A stretch of 64,000 bases of DNA, taken from NCBI GenBank assembly GCA_001953115.1, contig LSSL01002843.1, forward strand, positions 59,715 through 123,714. Direction: 5' to 3'. The position numbers were made by a program, and so were the translations under genes. Shown piece after piece: positions 9,090 to 22,900 of the stretch. The notes beneath the pieces were generated by a model. The model saw only the letters and a list, made by a program, of their open reading frames with translations, did not search any database and was not told the origin of the DNA. Position 1 is the first letter of the stretch, and each line of letters starts with the position of its first letter. This stretch comes from Smittium mucronatum (lineage: Eukaryota > Kickxellomycota > Harpellomycetes > Harpellales > Legeriomycetaceae).

Positions 9090-12000
9090 CTCGAATGGGT
9101 AATAGGGATTTTTTATCTTAAAAAATCAACGAATAATGGGATTGGAAGGTATATTAAAACTATTGATTATTATTATAAATCATGGAAATCTGCCAACAAA
9201 ATGTATTATTTAAAAACTTCTATCGAAACTATTAAAGATTAAATCGTAGAAAACTGATTCATTTAAGAAATAAAAACCACAGTAAAATTATAAATTCAAT
9301 ATTCCAAAAAAAATTTAAAAGATATTTATCTCCATAAGAGTGTAAAGAAATTTTATTGGTTTCGCAAAATGAGTCAAAGTGTAAACCTGTATCAAATATT
9401 TCACATTAATTCAATTCTCTACAATTCGATGTTTACAATGAGCCCAAAAATATTTTTTATAATAACGATTCTATTTTGCAAAACCAATAGTTTTTATAAA
9501 GAAAAACATATTCAATAGCCGCAATTTTTTTAAAAAATAAAAAAGTTTATCTTTTTTATTAGCAACTCAAGGATAAAAATTTTCATGAAATAATCAGCAT
9601 TAAATTGTTCTACAAAAAAAAACATCTAGCAGACCAAGAAAAATTAAAAAATTAAAAGATTTTGTTGAATTTTTTTTGAAAAAAATGTCTTTTAGTTAAT
9701 AAATAGCTTTTAGGCTCCAGTTAGGCATAATTATTATTTAGCTTTACGCTTAAATTTTTTTATTAATAAGAAATTAGCATATATAATGAAAAACAGCTTT
9801 TTTGGTGATTTTTGCTTCCTGTAAATTAGAAAAATGAAGGTAAGTTTTGAATTTTTTTTATGATATTTATCATGAAATATCTTATGAATATGAATAGTTT
9901 CGATTTTTATACAACAATATTTATCGATTTATATAAAATAATATAATCTTATGCATATTTCAAATCATCTTATTACACTGAGCTATTTTAAAGAAGTAAA
10001 TTCTCCTTCATAAGTATATTTTGGATATCAATTAAACAGATCATCCATAATTAAATATCTTTTAGATTTAAATTGTTTTTGAGTCTTAAAATTATATTTA
10101 TGAATTTTTTTTTTGATAATTTTTATTTAAAATATAAACAGTATCTTTAAATAAAAAAATAAAAAAATGTTCCTGTCTATAATAATTTTGTTGATTTTTG
10201 AAGCTAAAGCAAAAATTCATTCTTTATTAATTCTTTTGGCTCGATATAAATCTATATATAAATGCAGTGAAGGAAATTTTTGATGATAACTGAAAGCTTT
10301 CTTATGGATTTGTCTGAAATAGGTTATCTTTACAGCTTAAGTTATTATTTAAAAGACAAACTGAAACAGATGGCCGATTAATATATATATAAATTTGTTA
10401 GATGGTAAAAAAAATTGATATTTTGGTACCCGTGTAAGTTATCAGTACAATATAAAAATGATGTCAAGATAGAAGGGTAAAATTTTTTTGAAAATTTTGG
10501 TAATTTTTTTTTTCCGATGATTCATTAATTGTTTATTTAAAATTTTTCTGATACAAAGTTTTACCATAATAATCCACCAGATACAATATTGGATGTCTTG
10601 GATTTTTTTAAGCTGCAATTAGTATTTTTAGCATTTACTCAAATTTGAAATATGAATTTTTTTTATCTTTTCGCGAAAAATCACTAATGAATAAAAGTAA
10701 AATTTTCGGTTAAAATAGTGTAAATTTAATTTCTTTCCATAGAATAACTGGATATATGTTTATTCAACTTTGAATATTGAGAAAATGTATTTATTTTGCG
10801 TGAGCTAAAAATAACCCGAGCTATTGTGCTAAAATAAGAATTTTTTTGTAAATTTCAGGCAAGTTATAAAAATCTAAAGAATTTATGACATATCATAAAA
10901 TTTGAATATATCTAAACAACAATAATAAAGTTTTTTTTAAAAAAAATCCCAAAAAATATTTTTTTATTTTTTAAAATTAGAAACCATGTTAAATCCTTAA
11001 ATAAAAACATTTTTTAAGATACGGACACTATTCCAGTCAAATGCTAATATATCAAAGCAATTTATTTTATAAAAGTCGATTATTGAAAAATAAGAATCTG
11101 AAGACAGATAAAATTTGATCTGATAAGCCAAAGAAATGTAAGAATTGATTTTTATTCAAAGAATAATAATTTATTCGTATCGAAAGATGAATAAAATTTA
11201 ATAAATTTAGGTAAAAATTCTGAAACCTTGATTTTTTTTCATTTAATAATTACAAAAATAAGATAAGTTTGAATATCTATAGAATACTTATAGATTTAAT
11301 TTTTACATAATATTTAGTTGATATATATTGAAAGGATAATTATATATTATCCCAAAATTGAAAAAAATTAAATCCAAAATTCGATATTTAACATAAAAAT
11401 AAACATAAGATATATCAAAAACTTTAATTAATCGACAGCTTCAACATAAAATTCAAGAGAGTATATTTGAGCAACAATTTCAAAAATTTTTTAACTTATT
11501 TAGGTGCAAAATCTCAAAAATAATTCAGCTTCAACTTTTTAATCAAAATAAAAATCAACATCAGCATCAGCACCAAATATTTCATTATCAACTTTTTTGA
11601 GAAAAAAATTATTTTTTCAACGAATAATTAAACAAAAAAAAAACCTCGGCGAACTTAATTGCAAAATACGATTCCAATTTTTAATAAATTTATTGAATAA
11701 ATATTGGGAGAATTTTATGTACATTATGAGATCTTAATGAAACTTTAAAAAACTTAAGATATATACTGTGTTGTTTATATTAATCAATTATCTTTTATAA
11801 CAGAATAATTATTTAATCGATGAGTCATTTTTTTAATAATTTTTATTTGTATTGACTAATATTTTCTAATTAGCTGTAAAAAAAGAAAATAAAGTAATTT
11901 TTTAAATTAAAATTTTCATTTTTTAAAAGATTAGTTCGCTAAGATTTTTTTTTGGTCCATTACAAATATCATTTCGCTAATAAGCTTTCATATATTATAT

Positions 12001-12189
12001 AAGATCTTTATAATATTGATCAAATGGTTTTACATACTCATAAATTATTTATTTTTCAAAAAAATATAAGCGCGGGTAAAGCATATCTTTCAGCAAAAAT
12101 ACTCGTATTTTTACATATAGTAAAGTGTTTATTGCAGAAAAAAAAAGATTAAAGGCTTTTGAATTCAATTGAATTTTTTTCGAGGATAT
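9090..12189. other. AT-rich desert without recognisable features
   Basis: Dense A/T homopolymers and no open frame of normal composition on either strand. Nothing recognisable was found. Confidence 0.6.
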
Positions 12190-12960
12190 TCTAAATATAT
12201 TTTCGAAATCAATTGATAAATCTGATTTTTATTCCATTGTGTCACACTGGCTGCTCATATGATTGTATAAAATTACTAGTTTATTTAAATTTTATTTCAC
12301 TTTATCCCATTTTTTTTTAGCCCTATAATATAATTTTTTTATAATTTCTCTATTATTCAGATTGATAAACCAGTTAATTATATAAATATAGATAGATATT
12401 TACCAGTGAAATAACCTTTTAAGGTTCTACTAAACCTTTCTAAAGCAACTTTGGTTGGTTTTCCGAGAAAATGAGTGCTTTTCATTTCAGATTTTGTTTT
12501 TCTCAAACTAGGGTTTTTAAATTTATCCCAATATATCGGCAAAGTTATTGAAAAAATTGTGCTCTTCAATAAAAAACTTTTTCTTAAGTTCAATAATCGC
12601 ATATACGAAATCATTTGCATTTTTCAAAAAACTGAATATGAAAAATCACCCAAACTAGATTTAATTTCACCTATACTATATTTAATATAATTGGATACAT
12701 AATTCCAATTTTCTTTTTTGTTAAGAGGTTCGCCAAAAAAAACGATTACTTTGATTATTTTATTCGCAGAGTATAAAATAAGATTACTCAAATTTGCAAG
12801 AAATATCAATCAACTCGCTTCTTTAAAAGGGGATTTTAATATAAAATCATACTGATAAGTATAATATCTATATGCTTCAATCATAGCTATTGGAAAATTT
12901 TCTCGATTATTATCCGTTATTATCACAACTTTTGCCTAAAATTCACTCATAATAGCTAGA
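12190..12960 (-). pseudogene. Second DDE (MULE-like) transposase remnant
   Basis: Two successive minus-strand frames (12809-12624 and 12620-12378) abut with only a frame break. The second contains LPIYWDKFKNPSLRK, then GKPTKVALERFSRTLKGYF and GKYLSIFI. This fits the DDE-transposase pattern in which a Trp-containing segment precedes an R-T-N-N-x-L-E-R-F-N-R-x-L motif followed by H-P-s-l. Here the T-N-N is degraded to T-K-V. Upstream (to 12960) the composition stays protein-like (VIITDNNRENFP). The sequence is not close to the transposase at 7-8 kb, so this is a different family. No inverted ends were identified. Assignment rests on one motif block. Confidence 0.4.
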
Positions 12961-15900
12961 AGGTGGATTATAAGTGCATAGTTAAATAGGGAATAATCTA
13001 TCATAATTTTGGAAGTAGATAAAAATTTATAATATCTAATCTTATATATTAATATATTAAATAAGATTCAAAATTTTTATTATCAATGTAAATTGGTCGG
13101 TGCTACATTTAAAAATTTTATCAGTTTTTTTTTTTTAGTATTTAGTTTTTATATTTTGTATTATTTCCCCCTCTTCAGTAGTTAATATTGTTATAATCTG
13201 TATCATATTTTAGTATTAAATGTACTTATGGCGTCACAAGTTAATTAAAAAATATTTTCTTTAGAGTTTTATTTTTAATATAGCGCTTTTATCAGAGTGA
13301 AAATTCAAATATTAATATTTATTTTTTAATAATAATACCTATAAAATATCAAATTCACATCATAACAGTTGATTTTTTTGTTAATAAAGTAATAAATCGT
13401 CTTTTTATATTTTTTTTAGTGCCTTTAATAATTTAATTCTCATGTTTTTCTATCTCTTTCAAATTAGAATTCACTATTTTATATCGATTTTTTCTATTTA
13501 AAAAAACCTTTATTCATTAAAAAAGAGTACTTTATTGAAAACACCGGTAAAAAAATTTAAATTTGAAAAAAATTAATATCTCCTTTAATTGTTATATCTA
13601 ACTTAGAAAACAAAGATTAGCACATTCTTAGAAAAAAAAGCCTATTTTTTTGAAAACTATAATCGATATTATAATTCTTATTGTATATTTTAACGACAAA
13701 AAGAATATAATAAAATACCCCATTTATAAAAAAAGCTATTAATATAAAATAAATTAATCTCATACGATTTGGATTTTTTTTAAAAAAAGTTACTACTTTT
13801 CTTGGGCTTAAAACATAATTTCCCAGTAACCCACATTTTTTTACATATTTTTACAAAAATTTCTAGCCTGTTTTACTTTTTTTTTTATTATGACATAATT
13901 TCTCGGATTTTTTTAAATTTAACTTTATTTTTGGGGAAAATAATTTATTCAAAAATTCTGACATGTTTGAATTTGATCCAATTTTCAACTAAATGCTATT
14001 ATTTCAATTTAATTCTTTTTATTAAATTCGAAAAAAATCTTCAATTTCTCAAAATTAATATAGATATATTTAAAAGGAATTAAGTATATATAAAATAATT
14101 GGACGAATATATACAAAAGATTAAAATTTTATACATAATCTGAATTCATATTCTTTATTTAATTTAGATCCAGTGAATCATAATTTATTTCATTCTTAAA
14201 TATTCAAATTTTAAAAATTTATTTGTTGGTATTTAATTTTTATAACAGTAATTTTTAAAAAAAAAATTGCAAATTCTCAAAAAATTCAGGATTTTTTTTA
14301 CCGAATACAGAAATAGAGCCTGAAATTTGAAGAATTCAAAAATTTAAAAATAAAAACTTAAATTATATGTGGAAATATATTGGTTCAAATTTGAAAAATT
14401 TTAATTCACTGGCTTGGGTGATTATATTAGTAAGTGTGAAAATAGAATAGGATAAAAGATTAAAAAAAGAGTTCAAACTCTCTTTAGCAGAAACAGGCCC
14501 AAAACAGGCTGTCTAACAAAAAAAATGCGATGAATTTAAATATGATCAATTTTCACGCAATAACATTTGAAAATTCTACATAATGTAAAAAAATGGGACA
14601 AAAATGAAATATAAAAGACCTATGTATAATTTATACAAAATTGAAACAATTAAGATATGGGGGATATAAAAAAATATCATGAATCAGGCGAAAAAAATAA
14701 AATCAAACTAAATAATCAAAATTTTTTCTAAATTTAAGAAAAAAAAGTAAATTATGGTAGAAAAATAATTTAATATGATTTAATAATGATCAATAAATAT
14801 TAAAAGATAGGCGAGCCCAATATTTAACCATCATAATACAAAAAATGGTGATATTTGTTTATTTATAATTCAAATATTTATTAATTTTTTTGATCAAATT
14901 ATAGAATAAAATTAAATACTCATCACAATGAAAAGTATTATTTGAATTTATTACAAAAAAAATAATATTCATAGTGAATTTACATAAAATATATTCTATA
15001 TGGTTTAGCTAATTGTGTAAATAGGATTCACTAATGTAAATAAAACCTCTCAGCTATCAGAGCAGGTATATTGCAAAAATACAAGATAAAATTTTAAATT
15101 TGGGGATTAAAAGAGTTGAGAAAGCTGTTAACTTTTTCGATTTTGGCTTTGAAAAAATTTAGTTTATTGTGAAATCATCACCCCAAAAAATTTAAAAATT
15201 CATAAAAATTAAAATTAAAAATACAAGAAAAAACGGCAGATCCCATAGATATATAAATATGGAAATTAAAAAAGATCAGTGCCCGAAAATCAAAATAATT
15301 TTTTTTCTAAAATTTTCAAATAAAACCCAGAAATTCAAATATAAATATCGATTTTTGAAAGAAAATATTTCATATTTGATTAAATAGATACATCAATATC
15401 AACATTCATAGAAACATGCGTAAAAAAAACCCCTGAATAGTATTTTTCGTATATTTATTAAGGAGTATTACAAATAAATCTGAAAATATTCAACTTTTAA
15501 ATAAAAAATCATTATTTAAACAGGAAAAAATACAAAAATGAGAGTTATATTGAATTTTTTCTGGAAATTCTAGCAAAAGTATGCAATGCCATTAGATTTA
15601 ATTTTGATAAAAATCTTTTTATCATCTATTTACAATACCTAACCTCAATTTTTTTCTTCTATGAGTTTATAAAATTGCAGATATTTAATGATATTTTATA
15701 ATAGGAGATAAAATTAAAAGATAATTTATAAAATATTATGCAATGAAAAAATTAAATAGTTATACTGTTATTGAAGAAAATAAACTAAATTTAGAACTTT
15801 AAAATCATCGATTTCCATTAATGATAATAATCATAATGAGAAGTTATGATTTTTATTTATTTAAAAAAAGTAAAAATTAATCATGTATACCTCTGTATTA

Positions 15901-16317
15901 ATTAAAGTTATCTCTTTCCATTGATTTAAATCACTTAAATGGATCCTAAAAAAAGTAGGGGAGAAAAGGGGAGAAAAGGGAGGAAATCATAAAGCATTCA
16001 TTTAACCAGAATTTAGATGGATTATTATAATATTTTAAACAGAACTTTCAACGTTTATTTTTTTTATAATTAAATAAAATGAACTGTAAATTCATTATGC
16101 GTCAATTTATTTTCATTTTTGTTTATTTTATTCAAAAAATTGACTTTTAAAAATTTAAATTAAAAATATAAAGTCATAAAACATGCATAAGTAAAATATT
16201 ATTTTACCAGTTTAGAAATATTTAATTTTTTTCCCCTCAGAATCTTTATTTAAACATTATAAAAATAGTATAAAATATATTTAAAAAAGTTTAAATAAAT
16301 GAAGAAATTTCGAAAAA
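12961..16317. other. AT-rich desert; one short purine repeat
   Basis: No gene is recognised. The 93-codon frame at 13802-14083 encodes Phe/Ile/Leu/Asn-rich noise. The only structured item is a purine tract at about 15957-15985, where a GGGGAGAAAA unit is repeated in tandem. A hairpin AAAGAG/CTCTTT around TTCAAACT at about 14470 is not a tRNA arm, because there is no acceptor or D/anticodon structure. Confidence 0.6.
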
Positions 16318-16391
16318 TATCTCATCCTACACCCCTCAACCGCATTAACGGCTCCGTACCTACTGGGAATTAGTTCAAGAGGGCTGGTGAT

Positions 16392-16417
16392 TCACTTATA
16401 CTATTTAGTATAAGTGA
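16392..16417. repeat. Perfect 26-bp palindrome near the LINE 3' end
   Basis: The 12-base arms TCACTTATACTA and TAGTATAAGTGA flank a 2-base centre, with no mismatch. It lies some 75 bp inside the 3' end of the LINE on its sense (minus) strand. A 3' hairpin can be the template-recognition element of a LINE reverse transcriptase; that role is inferred. Confidence 0.9.
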
Positions 16418-17299
16418 TAGGGAAACACGGATTCCATCCAAAAATATAGCTGTCACCAACTCAAAATTTAGACCGATGGTACTAGCGCGAAACTGATTAA
16501 AGATTTTTTAGACTCTCCCCAAGAAGTTTTTCAACTATTTTCAACCGAAACTTATTGGCTGAGAAAAAAAAAATTCTCTCGAAAATTTCCGATCGGTGTG
16601 GTCAAAAAAAGTCCGATTTTTTGTGATCTAATCGAGTACATCGGTTACAGTCGAGAAGTATATATTCAAAAGCTCTGTTGCATTCCGATTGCAGCAGGTA
16701 CAAAAAGATTAAAAATTTTATGGCATTATTTTTGAGTTTGCCAGCCTCTTAACGGTCCAGAAGCTACATATTCGCATTTTCTCAACGTCTTGGAGACCCA
16801 ATCTCATCTTAGGGATCATGAAAATGCGGTCGATCCAGTCTCATTTATTTTTTATTTTTTATTTTTTGATCCTGGGACCAGCAGCTTATTTCGGATCAAC
16901 TATTTCTTAGTTTTTTTAAGGCCAATGATATGACAGTTTGCCCAAATTTGTTTTGTTCACAATATTTTTTGATCCGTCTGGAGCTCCCAGATACCCAGAT
17001 GGACTTTTTTGGCTTGATTGAGTTTTTTATTAAATCGGCTATCCATGTTTTGGAGGTATATCACTTGTGATATGCATGCTTACGGGCTGTGATTCTCTTG
17101 ATGAATGCCGATATAATACCCAATTCTTCACTAATTCGGTCCATAGAAGCGTTCCGGCCTACTTTGTACAGTAACCGAATATATTTATCCATAGCTATTT
17201 GGATGGGCTTGCACTTAATCTCACGCATCCCGAATGTCTCGCTTCCATATCAGCCAATTGGAATTAGCATGGAGTTGATAAACTTAATTTTCAGTGCTG

Positions 17300-18630
17300 T
17301 AAGCATATAGGTTTGTTTTAAAAATCCATAAGCAGCAAAAGAAAGCGTTGGTGACCTTGGCTTTATTGTTTTTAATGGTATCTGATACGTTCCACTGGCT
17401 ATCCATCTTATGCCACAAGTACTGTTATGAGTAAGACCGAGCTATTTCTTGACTTTGAATAGTAATATTATTAGGCCAATCAGTGCCTATATCCTTGTTT
17501 CCGCATTTTTTGACATTTATTTTCATTTCTCAGAAGTAAGAACAGGCAATAATGACATCTAATGATTTTTGAGAATTTTTTTCGGAATCTGCCAATAGGA
17601 CTGCATCATCGGCAAAAAACAGTCCAGGAATTTTTTGAACTATTCCGGGCACCTCTACTCCAATTGCATCTTTCAAAATATCATTAATGTAGAAATATAA
17701 CATAACAGGGAATCCTGAGCAACCTTAGAGGACTCCGCAAAGGTATTTTATAGGATGGGATATCTCATAGTCGATCCTGGCCGATATTTTCGGGTTTTGT
17801 ATAGACCATTCATCTTATTTAGCAATTTACCACATATACCTATGGATCTGAGCTTTCTTATTGGGGCCATGTGTGGTATCCTATCATATGCCTTGCTGTA
17901 GTCTATATAGCAGATCCAGGCTTAGACATTTTTGAGTTTCCACCTCTTAAAATTTTCATAGAGTGTGGTTGCTTGAGCAACGCACTCTTCAAAATTTCGG
18001 AATCCGGCCTGTATTTTTTTATAAAGTTGTATTTATTAATAATTTTAGCTAATTTCGAGGCCACGATTTTAGCCAATAATTTAACGAGGGAAGTAATTAA
18101 ATATATCCCCCTGTAATTCTCGGGATCCTTTAGATCACCTTTTTTGGAAACCGGAACCACTATACTGGTGGTAATTGACTCGGGTATATCACCCGTCTCA
18201 TACATAAGATTGATAATTTTTAGCAAGTTTTTAGTTAGGTTGGAGGTAGAAGACTTTTCCTCTAGTATCAATTACCACAACTCGCTAGGTATCCCACAGA
18301 TCCAGGAGCTTTGGAATTAGGAGTATCAACCAATGTGCGAATGATTTCCTACCAATAAATTTGCGTGTCGCATTCGGAGAAGAAGTCAGTACTGTTATCA
18401 AGTAGAGCTTCCCACTTGGAGGGACAGCGACTATTCCCAGTATTATCTTTGACCAAATCGCTGAGATTATTGGTAATATATTCATCTTTTGTTCATTTCC
18501 AATTACTATATTTTTGTTAAAATCATACACTGGGTAATTAGACATTGATTGAAATGACTTCCAAGTGCGATATTTAACGATTTGACATATTTTTTTGGAA
18601 TTAATCTCAGAAAATTTCTCGTAGATCAAA
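17300..18630 (-). pseudogene. LINE reverse transcriptase domain, broken
   Basis: Pieces in different minus-strand frames follow the LINE reverse transcriptase motif order: GDIPESITTSIVVPVSKKGD and DPENYRGIYLITSLVKLLAK (the finger/palm entry motifs), a K-Y-R/N-F-E-E-like segment, a G-C-S-G-F-P-V-M-L-Y-F-Y-I-N-D-I-L segment near 17690-17740, and the active-site box LFFADDAVLLADSE. Its F-A-D-D codons are at 17616-17605. The catalytic Asp pair survives. At least several frameshifts and in-frame stops separate the blocks, so no active enzyme can be made. Confidence 0.8.
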
Positions 18631-18984
18631 TCCGTCGTTTTTTGGTATTGATCTTTCGATCTGATCGAATTTAGTACAAAGCAGCCGATTTTCTATTACG
18701 TAATAGATTTTTGCCACTTTATTTTTTATAAATTTTTTGAAATATTTTTTGCCGATTTTGATTTTACGCAGAGCCCGGGCTGACAGGAAAGTTAGATGAT
18801 CGTCTCAGGGGGTAGAAACCTCACTTATACGTGTATTTTTATCACAAAATGCGTCTACAAGCCCTTAACACAACTCTTTGAGGTACTTAGAACCTCAAAT
18901 TTGCTGTTATTGATTACTTGGCCATTAATTGACGGCAATTTTGGAGTGTAGATGTTTTATTTTTTTTGAAAATTTTCAAGCAGT

Positions 18985-19400
18985 CGAAATTCTAGACTAT
19001 TGATATCAGCATGTGGTCTGATAGATCGAGCTTGCTGTCAGCAAGACAGCTGTTGGGCTTGGAATTGAACTCAGCATAGAATGTTTTGTTAATCATACGC
19101 CCAACAGAGTTTTGATTCCACCTCGAGCCTGAGGATTTAGAGAAATTGGAAATTCCAAGCCCAAATCCTAGGTTGGAGATGGATTTTGAGGCGGCCAGAA
19201 CATCCATATTCAGGTCGCCGAGTGGAATTAAAGATTTAAATTTTTTAGAAAATTTTCGAAATTCGGCCAGGATTTGGCCTACAGTCCATTTTCACCTGAC
19301 CCCAAAATTCGGTATGTGGGAATTGGTAACAATAGGAGTGAACTTTTGGCTAGTGATGGAGGTTCCAGACACAGTACCAGCTATTTTTCACAAAGATAAT
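18985..19400 (-). pseudogene. LINE endonuclease domain (APE type), broken
   Basis: Minus-strand frames contain VRWKWTVGQILAEFRKF, then PLGDLNMDV, which corresponds to the G-D-x-N catalytic motif of apurinic-type LINE endonucleases. Some 60 residues later comes LDLSDHMLISIV, matching the terminal S-D-H motif with its catalytic His. Spacing and order are right for the C-terminal half of the domain. The N-terminal half (19400-19600) is too eroded to follow with confidence. Confidence 0.7.
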
Positions 19401-19957
19401 TAATTTATAATAAAGTTGTGTATTCTCCGAGGAGATCCAGAGAAATTGAGAACATCGCTTCAGTATGTGCTCTGTTAAATTTGTACCACAGAAACCCAAT
19501 TTTTCGGTCTAAACCACCGTTGCATATTAATTTAAATTGGCCTGAGCTCAGTTGTAAATCAAGTTTTTGAGTGATACCTCTGCTTACGTGCTCATTTCGT
19601 ACCCAGAATTATTTTTTTTTCGCTGTTTGGAGTGTATTTAGAAGTATATATATATTTTTAGGTTATTAATTCCTTACAAATTATCAAAATTCTACAAATT
19701 TTTTTGAAATATTAAATTTATTTTGATTATTTATAGTTAAAATTCATTGTTATTTTTCTTGAAGTTATTTATATCGCGTTAGGAATAAGTAGTAAAGTTT
19801 AGTATTCCACTAAAAAATAAATCGAAAGGAATGATCGTATAATTTAGAGATTCTAAAAATCATTATAGTTCATAGAGAGGATTATGTACTGGGAGTTTTT
19901 TCAATTAAAAATTGAAACATTTTTTGATAATTTTCACATGCATATAAAAAATAAAGA

Positions 19958-19996
19958 TAAATTAAATTAAATTAAATTAAATTAAATTAAATTAAA
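19958..19996. repeat. (TAAAT)n microsatellite
   Basis: About seven uninterrupted pentanucleotide copies (AAATT in another register). It lies about 0.3 kb beyond the 5' border of the LINE. Confidence 0.9.
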
Positions 19997-19999
19997 GTA

Positions 20000-22900
20000 T
20001 GGATTTTTAATTTTTTATATGTTTATTTAAAACCAAGTATCATCTATCTTATAGAAAGTAAATGCGGTGGGTTAAATATCACTTTTTTTTTTTTGAAATT
20101 TTCGAAAATGTTTTATTAATAGATTTTTTAGCTCGTTTAAAACTATTCTGCAGTCTTAATTGATTGGATTTCATTATTAGAGAATGTTGATAGAATAGGT
20201 TATAAGACAGAAATAAAGAAAAGGAGAAATCCTCATGTTAAATTTATGGGACTATCAGTTTAGTATAATAGAGATGTGGTTAATTAGGAAGGTAATGGGA
20301 TTATGTATATATCCAAAAGCATTAGATAAGAGTAAAAAAGCCTTGAATTAAAGGATAAAACTCTTTATCTTTCTGACTGAAATAGGTTATTAAAGCTCTG
20401 TCTACTGGTATTCCCTATTAAATATTGATATCCAATGAAAAATGCTGTATATTATAAGCATTACTTATAAAATTTTAAATTTTTTTCGTTCATTCCAATT
20501 TTCTCTAGCGACACTTTTAATCGTAATTAGTAGCTATCAATGTGAGATTTTTTTTAGTTAAAACTGAATAATGATGAATCGTCTGATTTTCAAACAAAAT
20601 AAATCTTCTTTAAAATGTTTAAATATATTATAATTTTGGTTATAATTTTTACTTATCGGCAAAAAAGTTATTATTTGATAAAGAGATTAGTTTTTTCCCC
20701 ATCAATATGTTATTGTCCTTTTATTAAAATCTATATTTTAGTTTCTGAATATGAAAAAAAAGAACTAAAATCTATTAAAATATCTTTAATATATATTTGT
20801 GCTATAAAATAATACGGGAATTTATCATATAACTATCCAAATAACCGTTTTGTGTGATTAATTAATAAAAGAAAAACACGGTTTTTATCTTAATTAATTG
20901 AGCTTTATTTATAAACCAATCAATGGATCAAGAATTAAGAGAAAGAATTATTTTCGATAAACCTAACCATAAAATAATAGAAAATCCTTTTTTAGAAGGA
21001 TTATGATAACAAACTCTATTATTATAAAAAGTATATAACATGAAAAAAATCCAAACCATGAATTCATTGAAACATATCAAGAGCTGAATTAAAAAAAAAT
21101 ATGATAAATTAAGGTTATAAACGTTTAAACAGCCAAAAATTCCCGTAATTGATAATTGAATTTGGTAACTAAATGCTTTAACTGCATTTATTATAAAGTC
21201 TTATATGAGATGAAATATATTTATTAATAATTATAAAAAGGTTAGCTGTTATAATATTTTAAATAATAAATGGATATGAAAAAATGATATATAGTGAAAA
21301 TTTTCTCAAAAATAAATAAAAATTGAAACTTCAAATAAAAAAATATATGTTGATGATATTATAACAAAAATTAATATAAAAGGGTAAAACAAATTAAGTT
21401 TTAATGATCTTAAAAATAGATAATTAAACGAAAATTTAAAAAACAGATGAAAAAATAAAAATGAACTTAATCAGTTAAATTAATATCGTATTTTTAAATC
21501 ATTTATCAAAAAAAATTTAGAATTTCATAACTAAGTACTCGATTAAAAAAAATTGAATAAAGCAAGTAAATTATAAAAAATACTCTGATTTAAAAAAAAA
21601 AGCTAAGTTAAAAAAAAACCAAAAAAAAAAGTCTTAAAAAAGAAAAGAAATTATGATCTTTAACTTTGATGTACCAGTGAATTTAATTAAATAATTATAA
21701 TAGAAGACACTTAAGGGAAATAGATATTAGAATTAATATACATATAAATTTAAAGCTTAATAAAAGAACAAATATAAATGACCTATAGAAAAATAAAAAA
21801 AATAAGAATAATTTAATTATTAAAAGAATAAAAAAATAATCTACATCTAATTTAACATTATGGAAGTCTTTGGCCGAGGAATGTGGAACTTGTTGTTCAA
21901 AAATTTAAATAAAATAAAGCGGAAATATTAATTTTTCAAAAAAAATTATTGAATGAAATTAATATCGGATCCGGTTTTACTTCTAAATTTATGAAATTTA
22001 TGGCTTTTATCTTAATCTTCATTTAGTATTTTATAATTAATTTTTTTATTTTCCGCTGTTTACAGACAATGTTAATAAATAAATATCTTTTTATATATAT
22101 ATTTTTAAAGAAAAATAAAACTTAATTGTCAAAAAGTGCCAAAATGCACTGAAAAACTTACAATTTCTCCAACCAAAAGTTATGAATACCATAATTCATA
22201 TGAAAAAATATTTTTTATATCAAATATTGAAAAAAAGTTTATTACATTAAGATCAGTTTATAATTTATTTTTTATTAGAAAATTTTATTAACTTTTTTAA
22301 AGGTCGTCTATGCCTTAGAATTATTTTTAATAATAAATAAGAATCCAATAATTATTTTTTTATAAGTATGTTTATATTTAAGTCATTTTTATCAGAACTA
22401 TCAAAATATTTGTCTTTATGTTTAATATTAATAGCCCTTTTAAAATTTATCATTAAAAAATTATTTGTGGATATTTCAGACAATTTAATTTCATAATTTT
22501 TTTCAATATATTGATGATTAAATCCTATCTTTAAAAAAAAATCTAAAATAGATATATCACAGGGAGTTTAATAAAATTTTTAAATTATCAGTCTACTAAT
22601 GTTATAAATCATCTTTTTTCATTAAAAAAATTACGATTTTGGCTCATATTAAGAAAAAGAGCCTTTTAATTGATATAAATTCATCGACTTTTTCTATCAA
22701 ATTTTATAATGATAATTCAAATTTTAAATATGTAATCATCCCTCAAAACACAAATAAATATATTGATAAATTCTTTTGCATGGAATTCAGTCTAAAAATT
22801 TCCTGATGTATATTGTAAATTTTTTTTAGATATTTTCAAAAAAGTCACACCCTTTTTTTGGCTATGCAAAATTATATATTTTATATTGAATATGAAAAAA

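Larger units (their letters stand above)
16318..19640 (-). mobile_element. Decayed non-LTR retrotransposon (LINE), near full length
   Basis: A GC-richer block of about 3.3 kb reads, on the minus strand, as one ORF2-type polyprotein with many frameshifts and stops. The order is apurinic-type endonuclease (about 19600-18985), a spacer with YEKFSEINSKK, reverse transcriptase (about 18300-17300), and a C-terminal region (about 17300-16340). LINEs copy themselves by target-primed reverse transcription using exactly these two activities. No long terminal repeats flank the block. The 3' end is near 16320, where composition drops abruptly; the 5' end, near 19640, is less certain. Neither a poly-A tail nor target duplications are clear. 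Confidence 0.8.

Noticed and set aside
14465..14490. GAGTTCAAACTC as a possible tRNA T-arm
   Set aside because: No acceptor stem, anticodon arm or intact A box at the right distance; it is a simple AT-rich hairpin.
17089..19403. Plus-strand frames within the LINE (17089-17310, 17871-18116, 19146-19403)
   Set aside because: Shadows of the minus-strand endonuclease and reverse transcriptase.
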